The notes: generated from the sequence alone by a model not told the origin. DNA of 64,000 nt from Xylanibacter rarus (GCF_001275135.1 NZ_LFQU01000004.1:97099-161098); one strand, 5' to 3'; numbered from the stretch's first letter, positions 20,786-31,330 are shown. A program made the numbers and translations.

Positions 20786-21826
20786 CTATCCCATGCCGAA
20801 GAGGTCGGGCTCCATCACGTTGCCGGCATACGGATTGCGGCCGAAGTGGTTGTAGGCAAGCTCCGTGACCATACGTCCGCGCGGCGTGCGCTTGATGAAT
20901 CCCTCCATGATGAGGTAAGGCTCATACACCTCCTCAACGGTTCCGGCGTCCTCGCCTATTGCCGTGGCTATGGTGGTGATGCCCACGGGGCCGCCCTTGA
21001 ACTTGTCGATGATTGTCAGCAGAATCTTGTTGTCAATCTCGTCGAGGCCATACTGGTCGATGTTCAGCGCCGTCAGCGCCACCTTCGATATGGCTGTGTC
21101 TATGCGTCCCGTGCCCTTCACCTGCGCAAAGTCTCTCACCCTGCGCAGCAGGGCGTTGGCTATACGTGGCGTTCCGCGGCTGCGGCGGGCTATCTCTACG
21201 GCAGCGTCGTCGTCGATGGGCACCTTGAGTATCGATGCCGAGCGCTTCAGAATCTTGGTGAGCGTCTCGGGTTCGTAGTATTCCAGATGCAGGTTGATGC
21301 CGAATCGGGCGCGCAGCGGCGCGGTGAGCAGTCCGCTACGGGTTGTTGCCCCCACGAGAGTGAAGGGGTTGAGGTCAATCTGTATCGAGCGTGCCGACGG
21401 TCCCTTGTCTATCATGATGTCGATGCGGTAGTCCTCCATAGCCGAGTAGAGATACTCCTCAACGACGGGCGACAGGCGGTGAATCTCGTCGATGAACAGC
21501 ACGTCGTTAGGCTCGAGCGACGTCAGTATGCCTGCCAGGTCGCCCGGCTTGTCGAGCACGGGGCCGCTCGTCAGCTTGAAGCCCACGCCCAGCTCGTTGG
21601 CAATGATGTTGCTCAGCGTGGTCTTTCCCAGTCCGGGAGGGCCGTGCAGCAGGGTGTGGTCGAGCGGCTCGCCGCGGTATTTGGCGGCCTCTACGAACAC
21701 CTCGAGGTTCTCCACCACCTTCTGCTGTCCGCTGAAGTCGCCGAAGCGCAGCGGTCTGAGGGCGTTCTCAAACTCCTTCTCGGCCGACGACAGCGACTCT
21801 TTTCTTATATCGAAATTATCGTCCAT
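20786..21826 (-). CDS. ruvB: Holliday junction branch migration helicase RuvB
   Basis: A 346-residue AAA+ motor of the RuvABC complex, driving branch migration of Holliday junctions. The Walker A motif (GPPGLGKTT), Walker B (FIDEIHRL), sensor 1 (GATTRSG), the arginine-finger region (RARFG) and the C-terminal winged helix with TPRGR are all present. The start ATG 21826 gives the usual N-terminal extension. It is probably the first gene of the ruvB-coaD-ybeY run. Confidence 0.96.
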   Translation of the reverse strand: MDDNFDIRKESLSSAEKEFENALRPLRFGDFSGQQKVVENLEVFVEAAKYRGEPLDHTLLHGPPGLGKTTLSNIIANELGVGFKLTSGPVLDKPGDLAGILTSLEPNDVLFIDEIHRLSPVVEEYLYSAMEDYRIDIMIDKGPSARSIQIDLNPFTLVGATTRSGLLTAPLRARFGINLHLEYYEPETLTKILKRSASILKVPIDDDAAVEIARRSRGTPRIANALLRRVRDFAQVKGTGRIDTAISKVALTALNIDQYGLDEIDNKILLTIIDKFKGGPVGITTIATAIGEDAGTVEEVYEPYLIMEGFIKRTPRGRMVTELAYNHFGRNPYAGNVMEPDLFGMG

Positions 21827-21851
21827 TATTCTTTTATCTTTCAGTCGAATG

Positions 21852-21859
21852 CAAAGTTA
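21852..21859 (-). promoter_or_regulatory. Candidate -7 element for ruvB
   Basis: TAACTTTG on the minus strand, 26 nt upstream of the ruvB start. The nearest TTTG is 24 nt further up, slightly too far, so support is partial. Confidence 0.4.
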
Positions 21860-22026
21860 AGCATTTTATTTGTTATAATCACGCAAAACCATAAGAATAT
21901 CTCAGCCGCGGCAGACGGCGGCGTCACTGTTTCCGGCAGGCCGCCCTGCCGCCGCTCAGTCTTGCCTGCGGGGCATGTCGTGCCGGCGCCCGTGCCGTGC
22001 TGAAATGTGCCCGTGCAGCGGCCGTT

Positions 22027-22119
22027 TTCCGATATGTGCCCTTTTGCATTCCGAAAGGGCACCTTTTACACGCCAAAAGGCCGTCTTTTGCAGGCTAAAA
22101 CATGGCCTTTTGCAACGCA
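22027..22119 (-). repeat. R1 repeat, copy d
   Basis: Read on the minus strand it has the four-unit order gcgttgc / cctgc / cgtgt / aatgc and ends in GGAAAAC, as in copies a to c. It lies in the 585-nt gap between divergent ruvB and the TonB receptor gene. The rest of the gap is AT-rich near the receptor gene, with no clear promoter match. Confidence 0.85.
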
Positions 22120-22411
22120 TTGAGCATCAGGGCGTTACGCAGGGGCATACCGACGCATCGCCGCCAAGCCATATACAGCGCCCCCGCCGCCACACGCACG
22201 CCACCCCGTGCGCCACGCCTTAAAACCTGCCCGAAAACCGTCAGAATGTCATATTATGTTAACGCAGAGACTATATAAATAGGTATTTAAACAGATTTTA
22301 ATAAATTGAAATAAATTTGTAACAAGTTGTTAAATACACTATAACCGCAGCGTAACGGCTTTGTAACACAGAATGCAGACCTTTGCAGCGTTAAAATTAT
22401 TTTAGTTTTTT

Positions 22412-25195
22412 ATGAGAAAAAATTACAAAAAATTATCGCTATTTTGCTTATCTGCGATGCTTTCTGTAGCAGCAGTGGCTGTTACTGACTCTAACGAAGC
22501 TAACTTAGGAACCATGCGCGGACGAATCGTCGACAACTCTAATCAGGTGTTGCCCGGCGCAACCGTTATGATCGAGAATCTGCACACAGGTGTTGTTAGC
22601 GACGCTAACGGATTCTACACAATACCCAACCTGAAACCGGGAGTCTACACGGTGAAGGTTTCTTACGTAGGCTACCAGCCGACAACGGCTAAACTGACCA
22701 TATCTGCCGAAAAGACAGAAGTGAAAGACTTCGTGCTGTCAGAGGGAATGGAGCTTAAGGGCGTTGAGGTAAAAGGAGCGTTCCACGGACAGAGCCGTGC
22801 GATAAACACTCAGAAGAATAACTTTAACATAACCAACGTCGTGTCGGCCGACCAGATCGGCAAGTTCCCCGACTCTAACATCGGCGACGCCCTGAAGCGT
22901 ATCAACGGTATCAACGTGCAGTATGACCAGGGCGAGGCACGCTTCGGACAGGTGCGCGGAACATCACCCGACCTCACATCGGTAACCGTCAACGGCAACC
23001 GTCTGCCTTCTGCCGAGGGCGACATACGCAACGTGCAGCTCGACCTCATACCGGCCGACATGATTCAGACCATCGAAGTGAACAAGGTTGTTACGGCCGA
23101 CATGGACGGCGACGCCATCGGCGGATCGATAAACCTCATAACCAAAAACACTCCGTACAAGGAAGTGTTCAACATAACGGCTGGAACGGGCTACAGCTGG
23201 ATAAGCGAAAAGCCGCAGCTTAACCTCGGACTGACCTACGGCAACCGCTTCTTCAACGACAAGCTGGGCTTCATGGCAGCCATTTCTTACCAGAACTCAC
23301 CGGCTGGATCGGACAACACTGAGTTTGAATACGACATCGACGACGACGGCAAGGTGGTGCTCACCGACGCCGAGGTAAGACAATACTACGTTACACGTGA
23401 GCGTCAGAGCTACTCGCTCTCACTCGACTACGTGTTCAACCCCAACCATAAAGTGTTCTTCAACGGTATCTACAACCGCCGCAACGACTGGGAGAACCGC
23501 TACCGCGTGTCATACAAAGACCTGGCAGACGGCGAGGGAGAGATGAAGGCACAGATAGAAACCAAGGGAGGATCTGCCGACAACCGCGGCGCACGACTTG
23601 AGCGCCAGCAGACCATGGACTACACCCTTGGCGGCGAGCACCTGCTCTGGGACAAGCTCTCTGCCGACTGGTCGGCATCGTTCTCAAGAGCTTCTGAGGG
23701 ACGCCCCGACGAGCGCTACATGAGTCTTGAGCAGAAAGACATAACCATCAACATGGCCGACGCCGGACTGCGCCAGCCCTACTCTACAACATACATCAAC
23801 CTCGACGAGGGCGAATGGAAGCTCGACGAGTTTACAAACGCCAACGAGAACATCATAGAGAACGAGTGGAAGTTCAAGCTCGACTTCGAGTTGCCGCTCG
23901 CAAACGGACTCTACGGCAACAAGCTTAAGTTCGGAGGAAAATACACACGCAAGTCGAAGACAAAGGACGTTGTATGCTACGACTACACCGACGGCTACGA
24001 AGCAATGTTCGGCGACGACTATTCTAACTACTACATCAACCGCATACGCGACGGATTCATGCCCGGAAGCCAGTATAAGTCGACAATGTTCATCGACAAG
24101 AACTACCTCGGAGGCATCAGCCACGTTGACCTGGCAGCCATGGGCGGCGAGCAGGTGCTCGAGGAGTCGGCAGGCAACTACGACGCAACAGAGCAGGTTT
24201 CGGCAGGCTATCTGCGCTTTGAGCAGAAGCTCGGAAAGAAACTTGAACTTATGCTCGGACTCAGAATGGAGGCCACAAACCTGAAGACAAGCGGCTTCAA
24301 CTGGATTGTCGACGAGGACGAGAACGAATATCTCGAGCCGACCGGCACCTACAAGAACAACTATATCAACTGGCTGCCGAGCGTGTTGCTGAAATATAAC
24401 GCCACAGACGACCTGAAGGTGCGCGCATCTTACACCAAGACGCTGGCACGTCCTAAATACTCTCACATGATGCCGGGCAGCAGCATCAACCGCACCGAAT
24501 CGCCTGTTGAGGTGTTCGTGGGCAACCCTGACCTGAAGCCGGTTATCTCTAACAACTACGACCTGTCGGCAGAATACTACTTCAAGAGCGTAGGTCTGGT
24601 GTCTGCATCACTCTTCTACAAGCGCATCAACGACTATATGGTTGAGCATGTGTCTAAAGGCAGCTACGGCAACTACGACGACTGCAAGATAACACGACCC
24701 GTAAACGCATTCGACGCAGACCTACTGGGCGTTGAGCTCGGACTGCAGCGCGACTTCGGATTCATACATCCGTCACTCAAGTGCTTCGGCTTCTACGGCA
24801 ACTATACCTACACTCACAGCAACGTGGTCAAGTCTGTATTCGGCAACAAAGACGAGCAGGCTCTGCCCGGTTCGCCGGAGCACATGGCCAACGCGTCGCT
24901 CTACTTCGACAAGGGCGGACTGAACGTGCGTCTCTCTTACAACTTCACTTCTGCCTTCCAGGACGACGAGGAGTATCAGGAAGAGGCACAGCTGCGCCGC
25001 TACTACGACAAGGTTAACTATCTCGACCTGAACGCAAGCTACACATGGGGCAAGGACATCAAGTACACCTTCTATGCCGCTGCCAACAACCTGCTGAACC
25101 AGCCGCTGCGCTACTACCAGGGAGAGAAGGACCGCACAATGCAGGTGGAGTACTACGGAGTGAAACTCCAGGCCGGATTCAAGCTCAGCTTCTAA
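22412..25195 (+). CDS. TonB-dependent outer-membrane receptor
   Basis: A 927-residue outer-membrane transporter. The signal peptide (LSLFCLSAMLSVAAVAV) is followed by a carboxypeptidase-D-like regulatory domain (about 33-115; GRIVDN, NGFYTI), a plug domain (about 125-250; NIGDALKRINGI, then VRG and the GGSIN motif) and a 22-strand-type barrel ending in the aromatic KLSF. The plug and barrel resemble the large TonB receptors listed as TIGR01782 rather than SusC, and no susD follows. The next gene encodes a secreted phosphatase, so the imported ligand may be a phosphate-containing compound. This is inference. Confidence 0.9.
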   Translation: MRKNYKKLSLFCLSAMLSVAAVAVTDSNEANLGTMRGRIVDNSNQVLPGATVMIENLHTGVVSDANGFYTIPNLKPGVYTVKVSYVGYQPTTAKLTISAEKTEVKDFVLSEGMELKGVEVKGAFHGQSRAINTQKNNFNITNVVSADQIGKFPDSNIGDALKRINGINVQYDQGEARFGQVRGTSPDLTSVTVNGNRLPSAEGDIRNVQLDLIPADMIQTIEVNKVVTADMDGDAIGGSINLITKNTPYKEVFNITAGTGYSWISEKPQLNLGLTYGNRFFNDKLGFMAAISYQNSPAGSDNTEFEYDIDDDGKVVLTDAEVRQYYVTRERQSYSLSLDYVFNPNHKVFFNGIYNRRNDWENRYRVSYKDLADGEGEMKAQIETKGGSADNRGARLERQQTMDYTLGGEHLLWDKLSADWSASFSRASEGRPDERYMSLEQKDITINMADAGLRQPYSTTYINLDEGEWKLDEFTNANENIIENEWKFKLDFELPLANGLYGNKLKFGGKYTRKSKTKDVVCYDYTDGYEAMFGDDYSNYYINRIRDGFMPGSQYKSTMFIDKNYLGGISHVDLAAMGGEQVLEESAGNYDATEQVSAGYLRFEQKLGKKLELMLGLRMEATNLKTSGFNWIVDEDENEYLEPTGTYKNNYINWLPSVLLKYNATDDLKVRASYTKTLARPKYSHMMPGSSINRTESPVEVFVGNPDLKPVISNNYDLSAEYYFKSVGLVSASLFYKRINDYMVEHVSKGSYGNYDDCKITRPVNAFDADLLGVELGLQRDFGFIHPSLKCFGFYGNYTYTHSNVVKSVFGNKDEQALPGSPEHMANASLYFDKGGLNVRLSYNFTSAFQDDEEYQEEAQLRRYYDKVNYLDLNASYTWGKDIKYTFYAAANNLLNQPLRYYQGEKDRTMQVEYYGVKLQAGFKLSF

Positions 25196-25400
25196 GCCGG
25201 AAACGACTGAACGGTCATGAGAGTAATGTTTAAGAAGAATAGATTTATAATGAATTCCTGAAACGGATTAGCACAGATGAAACCGGGAAAACAGGCGTGA
25301 GAGAGTACAAAATGACTTACAGCAAGTTATCAGTATGTGCTCGGCCTGCTGTCCCGGCTTTGCTTTCAAAACGAATATAAACAACAAAAACATCACAACA

Positions 25401-26342
25401 ATGAAGAAACTTTCAACAACTCTGATTTTGCTTTTAGTGGCCGTGATGAGCATCATGGCGCAGACTCCCGAGCAGTGGGCCAAGCTGGAGAAGGATGTCA
25501 ACTTCTACGTGGCCAACGACCTGGGACGCAACGGATACTACGACCAGAAGCCTATAGCCGAACTGATGGGACGCATGGCCGAGACCGTGGGCATAGAATG
25601 TGTGGCAGCGCCGGGCGACGTGCACCACTTTGAGGGTGTGCGCAGCACGCAGGACCCCCTCTGGATGACCAACTATGAGCTTATATACAGCCATCCCGAA
25701 CTGATGCTCGACTGGTATCCGACGCTCGGAAACCACGAGTACCGCGGCAACACGCAGGCCGTGCTCGACTACACAAACGTGAGCGCACGCTGGGCCATGC
25801 CGGCAAGATACTACACAAAGGTGATTGAGGACGGCGGAGTGACCGTAAGACTGGTGTTCATAGACACTGCACCGATGATTGACAAATACCGCAACGACAC
25901 AGAGAAATATCCCGACGCAGGCAAGCAGGACTACAACAAGCAGCTCGAATGGCTCGACTCTGTGCTCTCTTCGGCCAAGGAAGACTGGGTTATCGTGCTG
26001 GGCCACCACCCCGTTTATGCCGACACGGGCAAGGACACATCTGAGCGCGGCGACATGCAGGCACGCCTGAACCCGATACTGACCAAGCACAAGAACGTGA
26101 GCATGTATATCTGCGGACACATACACAACTTCCAGCACATACGCAAGCCGGGCTGCAACATCGACTACGTGGTGAACACGAGCGGATCGCTGAGCCGTCC
26201 GAAGGTAAAGGCAGTAGACGGAACACAGTTCTGCAGCGGCGTGACGGGCTTCTCGCTGGTATGTGCCGACAAGACCACCCTGTCGCTCCATCTCATCGAC
26301 AAGGACGGAAAGGTGGTATACACGGTTAACCACAAGAAATAA
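25401..26342 (+). CDS. Secreted purple-acid-phosphatase-like metallophosphoesterase
   Basis: A 313-residue exported calcineurin-like phosphoesterase. The signal peptide is clear (LILLLVAVMSIMAQ). The metal-binding motifs appear in order: GDVHHF (usual GDNFY), GNHEYRG, GHHPVY and GHIHNFQH. This resembles ACP5/tartrate-resistant-type purple acid phosphatases, though the first motif is weaker (NDLGRNG). It probably releases phosphate from an organic ester in the periplasm or at the surface. I chose ATG 25401; the frame opens at 25335 but lacks a signal peptide there. It follows the TonB receptor by 205 nt and is closed by a terminator. Confidence 0.85.
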   Translation: MKKLSTTLILLLVAVMSIMAQTPEQWAKLEKDVNFYVANDLGRNGYYDQKPIAELMGRMAETVGIECVAAPGDVHHFEGVRSTQDPLWMTNYELIYSHPELMLDWYPTLGNHEYRGNTQAVLDYTNVSARWAMPARYYTKVIEDGGVTVRLVFIDTAPMIDKYRNDTEKYPDAGKQDYNKQLEWLDSVLSSAKEDWVIVLGHHPVYADTGKDTSERGDMQARLNPILTKHKNVSMYICGHIHNFQHIRKPGCNIDYVVNTSGSLSRPKVKAVDGTQFCSGVTGFSLVCADKTTLSLHLIDKDGKVVYTVNHKK

Positions 26343-26378
26343 CAAATTCTTCTTTTTTCTTTAAAATTAAGCACTATT

Positions 26379-26412
26379 AAAGGCGGCAAGGACAACATCC
26401 CTGTCGCCTTTT
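26379..26412 (+). terminator. Terminator after the metallophosphoesterase
   Basis: AAAGGCG ... CGCCTTTT stem-loop, 37 nt past the stop codon. Confidence 0.7.
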
Positions 26413-26535
26413 GCTTTTCTTGCGGCATGCTTACACGCCCGGAAAGCGTGCCTCTTCATGTGTATTCGATGTGCAAAAACAGCTGTCGGCAACGTACTTC
26501 ATAACCTTCTGATAATCAGCCACATAAATACAGCC

Positions 26536-26630
26536 ATGCAAAACGTGCCCTTTCAGCCTGCAAAAGATGGCCTTTCGGACGGCGAAACATGGCCTTTTGC
26601 AGCGCAAGACACGGCATTTCGGAAAACGGC
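26536..26630 (+). repeat. R1 repeat, copy e
   Basis: Four units of 21-22 nt ending in GGAAAAC, more diverged than copies a to d. It lies in the 530-nt gap before the methyltransferase gene, with a terminator on one side and a promoter on the other. Confidence 0.8.
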
Positions 26631-26753
26631 ATCGCAGGGCATGCCTAACAGAAGGCATCAGTGCTGAAAATATTTTACATCACGCCGTTACGCCACACCA
26701 CCCTGCCCCGGCAGCACAATCATGCCCGGCAGGCAAAATTTATGGTCTCCTTA

Positions 26754-26785
26754 CTTGTGCGTGAGCCTCAAACGTTGTATATTTG
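26754..26785 (+). promoter_or_regulatory. Promoter of the methyltransferase-esterase unit
   Basis: CTTG at 26754-26757, a 20-nt spacer and TATATTTG at 26778-26785. It supports a start at 26873 or 26882 rather than the open frame from 26783. Confidence 0.6.
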
Positions 26786-26872
26786 TGCCTGACGAAGGGC
26801 TGCACCGCCGCATGGCACGCCGCACGGCATACCGGCCACGGTAACGGCACAATGCGCCCGCAACAAACTTAT

Positions 26873-28120
26873 ATGAAGACAATGAACACTGAAGAATTTA
26901 TAATGCTCCACCGCAACGACGACGTCAGGGCGCTCGCCCTGAAGGCTGCCGGAGCGAAGGACATAGACCTGGGCTACGCGCTCGACCAGATTGCAGGATG
27001 GCAGACGGCACGCAGGAAGCTGCCGCAATGGGCCGCGACAGAGGGCATAAAGTATCCGCCGCACCTGTCGATGGAGCAGTGCTCGTCGGAACAGACGGCC
27101 ATCTACAAGGCAGACGTGGCGCAGAGGCTCGTCAGCGGGCTGCCACGCGAGGCAGAGAGCGTGCTCGTTGACCTGACGGGCGGACTGGGCGTCGACTTCT
27201 CTTACATGGCGCGCCGCTTCAGCCGTGGCGTCTACGTTGAGCGACAGAGCCATTTGTGTGAGCTCTCGCGGCATAACATGGGCGTGCTGGGCATCAGTCA
27301 GGCCGAGGTGGTCTGCACCGATTCTGAGCAATTTATGGGCCAGATGGGGCATGTCACGATGATATTTGCCGACCCGGCACGGCGCGACAGCCATGGCGGA
27401 AGGACTTTTGCCGTGGCTGACTGCACGCCCGACGTGCTGGCCATGCGCGACGAGATGCTGGCCAAGGCCGACTTCGTGATGCTGAAACTGTCGCCCATGC
27501 TCGACTGGCACAAGACGGTGGCCGACTTCGGCAGCTGTGTGGGCGAGGTGCACATCGTGTCGGCAGGCAACGAGTGTAAGGAGCTGCTGCTCGTCATGTC
27601 GGCACGCTTTGACGGACTGACCAGCGTCACGTGCGTCAACGACGGCAGCATATTCAGCTATAATCCGCAGACAGACATACAGAGAAATATAACGGATGAA
27701 GACGGTACGGGCGATGACGCCGGCGGCAACGGCAGCCACGCGCCGCTGAGCCTGCAGCCGGGCATGAGCCTCTATGAGCCTAATCCGTCGGTGATGAAGG
27801 CAGGATGCTTCGGCCGCATAGAGGCAGCCTTCGGCGCAAGACAGATAAGCCGCGACAGCCATCTGTTCGTGTCGGAGCAGAGAGCCGTCGGATTTCCGGG
27901 CCGCGCCTTCGTCATAAAGGCCATAAGCAGCATGAACCGCAAGGAACTGAAGAAGGCGCTCGGCGGCATAGGCAAGGCAAACATAACCACGCGCAACTTT
28001 CCGATGAAGGCCGAAGAACTGAGAAAGCGTCTGAAGCTGGGCGACGGGGGCGACTGCTACATCATGGCCACCACCACGGCCGACGGCTCGCACGTGCTGA
28101 TAATATGCGCCAAGGAGTGA
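26873..28120 (+). CDS. Class I SAM-dependent methyltransferase, PG_1098/THUMP-like
   Basis: A 415-residue predicted RNA methyltransferase of the type found across Bacteroidetes (PG_1098 family). The SAM-binding strand is DLTGGLGVDFSYMARRF (about 100-116), and the catalytic-type motif is FADPARRD (about 163). The C-terminal third is the ferredoxin-like/THUMP-like part, with SRDSHLFVSEQ and NITTRNFPMKAEELRK. The exact RNA target is unknown. ATG 26873 (MKTMNTEEF) was chosen; ATG 26882 is equally possible. The carboxylesterase gene starts 42 nt downstream, so the two are probably co-transcribed. Confidence 0.83.
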   Translation: MKTMNTEEFIMLHRNDDVRALALKAAGAKDIDLGYALDQIAGWQTARRKLPQWAATEGIKYPPHLSMEQCSSEQTAIYKADVAQRLVSGLPREAESVLVDLTGGLGVDFSYMARRFSRGVYVERQSHLCELSRHNMGVLGISQAEVVCTDSEQFMGQMGHVTMIFADPARRDSHGGRTFAVADCTPDVLAMRDEMLAKADFVMLKLSPMLDWHKTVADFGSCVGEVHIVSAGNECKELLLVMSARFDGLTSVTCVNDGSIFSYNPQTDIQRNITDEDGTGDDAGGNGSHAPLSLQPGMSLYEPNPSVMKAGCFGRIEAAFGARQISRDSHLFVSEQRAVGFPGRAFVIKAISSMNRKELKKALGGIGKANITTRNFPMKAEELRKRLKLGDGGDCYIMATTTADGSHVLIICAKE

Positions 28121-28162
28121 GCCGGAACAGATATGACAACATAACAAAAAACATAAACAGCA

Positions 28163-29773
28163 ATGAAAAAATCTATATTATCGCTGGCACTGGCGCTGCT
28201 TGCGGCAGTGGCAACGGCACAAGGACCGCAGGTAAGGACAGCCTGCGGAGTGGTTGAAGGCACCTGCGAGTCGGGCATAAAGGTGTTTAAGGGCATACCC
28301 TTTGCAGCGCCGCCCACAGGCCCACTGCGCTGGAAGGCACCGCAGCCGGCAGCCCGATGGCAGGGCGTGCGCAAGGCAACGGAGTTTGGTCCCAACCCTA
28401 TGCAGCAGCCTATATACGGCGACATGAACTTCGGCACAAAGAAGATGAGCGAAGACTGCCTGTATCTTAACATCTGGACGCCGGCAAAAAGCATGGACGA
28501 GAAGCTGCCCGTGCTGATCTACTTCAACGGCGGCGGACTGATGGCAGGCAGCGGCAGCGAGCCGCGGTATGCCGGAATGAGCATGGCGCGCAAGGGCATC
28601 GTGGCCGTTACGGCAAACTACCGCGAGGGCATATTCGGATTCTTCGCTCATCCTGACCTGTCAAAGGAGACAGCATACAAGGGCTCGGGCAACTACGGCT
28701 TTATGGATCAGGCGGCAGCCATACAGTGGCTCAGGGACAACATAGCGGCATTCGGCGGCGACCCCGACAGGATAACCATTGCCGGCGAGTCGGCAGGCTC
28801 GATGTCGGTGAGCGCGCTCATGGCATCGCCCGTGTCGCGAAACCTCTTCTGCAGAGCAATAGGCTCGAGCGGTTCGGTGATAGCCTTCGGCAAGATTGCC
28901 ACACTGAAGGAGGCCGAAAAGGCAGGAAAGGAGAAGATGAAGCAGATGGGGTGCAAGTCGCTCGAGGAGCTAAGGGCTCTCAGCGCCGACGAACTGATGG
29001 AGCGCGCGGCCGTAAGGAGCAGGCCGGCATACAACATAGACGGCTACTTCTTCACCGAGCAGCCCGAACAGACCTTTGCCGGGGGCAGACAGGCCAGGGT
29101 GCCGCTGCTGGTTGGCGGCAACTCTGAGGAGGCTCAGCCGTCATTCATCCTGCAGGGCAAGCCGGCCACGGTGGCAAACGCCACAGAGGCAGCCAGAGCC
29201 GTGTTCGGCAGCAACGCCGAGAAGGTTGTGCAGCTTTACGGCATCAGCACCGACGCCGACGTTAGCGGAGAGCCGGGCATGAAGCTTGCCTCCGACATGT
29301 TCATAGGCTTCGGCACGTGGAAATGGGCACACATGCACACCATGAGCAGCGGTCAGCCCGTATACAGATACGTCTACTGCCACCCGCGCCCGGCAATGAG
29401 AATAAGCGGAAAGGTGGCAGGACTGGCTGGCGGAGTGAAGGACAAGGACGACGGCGACGACAAGGCGCCCGAGGCAAAGGGAGCCGTACACTCGGCCGAC
29501 ATAGAGTATGCCATGAGCACGCTGCCCACCAACCGCGTGTTCGACTGGCAGCCGGAAGACTTCCTCATGTCGGACATCTTCTCGGGATATTACGCCAACT
29601 TCATAAAGACGGGCAACCCCAACGGACTGGGACTGCCAGACTGGACGCCGGCAAACGGACAAGAGGCAGTGCCCGTGCTGCGGCTCGACGTAAACACGAC
29701 GATGACCACCGACAGGCAGACCGAGGAGCGGTATAAGCTAATTGACACAATGATGTGGGGCACGAAGAAATAA
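28163..29773 (+). CDS. Secreted type-B carboxylesterase
   Basis: A 536-residue alpha/beta-hydrolase of the carboxylesterase/lipase family. The signal peptide (SILSLALALLAAVATAQG) implies export. The nucleophile is Ser210 in GESAGS, the acid is a Glu near 322 (NSEEA) and the base is probably His443 (AVHSAD). The oxyanion loop reads NGGG instead of the usual HGGG. The EDCLYLNIW signature is present. It cleaves carboxylic esters, perhaps acyl groups on dietary glycans. It is followed by a strong terminator. Confidence 0.9.
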   Translation: MKKSILSLALALLAAVATAQGPQVRTACGVVEGTCESGIKVFKGIPFAAPPTGPLRWKAPQPAARWQGVRKATEFGPNPMQQPIYGDMNFGTKKMSEDCLYLNIWTPAKSMDEKLPVLIYFNGGGLMAGSGSEPRYAGMSMARKGIVAVTANYREGIFGFFAHPDLSKETAYKGSGNYGFMDQAAAIQWLRDNIAAFGGDPDRITIAGESAGSMSVSALMASPVSRNLFCRAIGSSGSVIAFGKIATLKEAEKAGKEKMKQMGCKSLEELRALSADELMERAAVRSRPAYNIDGYFFTEQPEQTFAGGRQARVPLLVGGNSEEAQPSFILQGKPATVANATEAARAVFGSNAEKVVQLYGISTDADVSGEPGMKLASDMFIGFGTWKWAHMHTMSSGQPVYRYVYCHPRPAMRISGKVAGLAGGVKDKDDGDDKAPEAKGAVHSADIEYAMSTLPTNRVFDWQPEDFLMSDIFSGYYANFIKTGNPNGLGLPDWTPANGQEAVPVLRLDVNTTMTTDRQTEERYKLIDTMMWGTKK

Positions 29774-29856
29774 CACTGCACGTAAACTGGCGGTAGGATT
29801 TGAAGTAAGCATGCCCTGACAAGAAGCATGCTGATATCGCAATATGATAAAACGAG

Positions 29857-29892
29857 AAAGGGAGACACGCCGACACAGGCATGTCTCCCTTT
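29857..29892 (+). terminator. Terminator after the carboxylesterase
   Basis: AAAGGGAGACA ... TGTCTCCCTTT, a perfect 11-bp stem with a 14-nt loop. It lies between convergent genes and may act both ways. Confidence 0.8.
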
Positions 29893-29981
29893 GATGTTTA
29901 TATCGTTTTATAATGGATTTATCGCCACAAAACATGAGCGCCGCAGGACATACGGCATGAAGAATGGCCGCAGGAGCCATT

Positions 29982-31322
29982 TTAAGGCCGTCTGAGGCGC
30001 CGAATGAAGCAGAGCCAATAAAGTATGCCTGCGCACAGCAAACACACGGGAAACGCGCTCCAAACGCCTACAAGGCCCCAGCCGCTGTGTATGCCGAGGA
30101 ACCAGCCGAGCGGAAGCGACACCACGAAATAGGAGAAAAAGGCTATCCAGATGAGCGGACGCACGCACGAAATGCCGCGCAGGGCGTTGGCAAAGGTGTA
30201 CTGAAGGCCGTCGCCAAACTGATAGACGATGAGCGGTATGACGGTCTGCGACACAAGGACGCACACCTCGGCGCTGTCTGTAAACCAGTAGCTGAACGTG
30301 TTGCGCAGCAGGAACACGGGCACCGAGAGCACGAAGGCTATGAGCATGATGACATGAAAGCCGGCATAGGCAGCGTCGCGCACGGCGGCGGTGTCGCCCT
30401 GTCCGTGGAAATAGCTCACCCTGACGGCTATTGCGGCAGCCATGCCGCTGTTGACCATATAGAGCAGCTGCGAGGCCGTGAGCGTAACCTGATGGGCGGC
30501 AAGGGCCGTTATGCCTATCCAGCCCACGAAGATGGCAGAGAGCGAAAAGGCAGCACACTCCATGCCGAGCTGCATGGCAACGGGCCAGCCAAGGGTGTTG
30601 ATGCGGCGGAAGTCGGCACGGTTGAGCCGTCCGGCGGCATATCCGCGGCGGTAAGGGGCATAGCTGCGGTGAAACACGAACACGGCAACGAAGGCCACGA
30701 ACATAACGATGCGCGACACCATGGTGCTGATGCCGGCGCCGAGAAGGCCCAGCTCGGGCATGCCGAAGGCTCCGTAGATGAGCACATAGTTGCCGAAGAT
30801 GTTGAGCACGTTGCCGCCCAGGATGACGAACATCGGCACGCGCGTGTCGGTTATTCCGTCGTAAAACTGCTTGAAGGCGTTGAACATGCACAGGAATGGC
30901 AGCGACACGATGTTCACCAGAAGATATGAGCGCATGTAGGGCAACAGCTCTACGGGCTGCCCCATGCGGTGCAGGTTGAGATAGAACACCACGGAGACGG
31001 CAAGCAGGATGACGGCCATCAGTCCGTTGGCGGCAAGGCTGTTGCGCAGTATGCCGCCAATCTCTTCCTTCTCGCCGCGGCCGAACATGGCGCCCACGAT
31101 GGGCGTAAGACCATAAGAGAAGCCCATGGCGAAGATAACGATCAGGGTGAACATGGTGGTGACAAAGCTGGCGGCTGCCAGCTCCATCATGCTGTGGTGG
31201 CCTATCATGAGCGTATCGGCAAAGCCGAGTACCACGTTTCCGATCTGTCCCACCACGATGGGCACGCCGAGCGAAACGAGCGCGCGGTAGTGTGTTGTGT
31301 ATCTTTTCAGTGTGAAGTGCAT
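29982..31322 (-). CDS. MATE family efflux transporter
   Basis: A 446-residue inner-membrane multidrug/toxin exporter with twelve membrane segments in two MATE repeats. The N-terminal region shows the family pattern ALVSLGVPIVVGQIG and LGFADTLMIGHHS, and the second half MQLGMECAAFSLS. It should expel cationic compounds in exchange for sodium ions or protons. The chosen start (MHFTLKRY, ATG 31322) lies just downstream of a promoter -7 element; the frame opens at 31361, but that start would be upstream of the transcript. Confidence 0.9.
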   Translation of the reverse strand: MHFTLKRYTTHYRALVSLGVPIVVGQIGNVVLGFADTLMIGHHSMMELAAASFVTTMFTLIVIFAMGFSYGLTPIVGAMFGRGEKEEIGGILRNSLAANGLMAVILLAVSVVFYLNLHRMGQPVELLPYMRSYLLVNIVSLPFLCMFNAFKQFYDGITDTRVPMFVILGGNVLNIFGNYVLIYGAFGMPELGLLGAGISTMVSRIVMFVAFVAVFVFHRSYAPYRRGYAAGRLNRADFRRINTLGWPVAMQLGMECAAFSLSAIFVGWIGITALAAHQVTLTASQLLYMVNSGMAAAIAVRVSYFHGQGDTAAVRDAAYAGFHVIMLIAFVLSVPVFLLRNTFSYWFTDSAEVCVLVSQTVIPLIVYQFGDGLQYTFANALRGISCVRPLIWIAFFSYFVVSLPLGWFLGIHSGWGLVGVWSAFPVCLLCAGILYWLCFIRRLRRP

Positions 31323-31330
31323 AACGGGTG

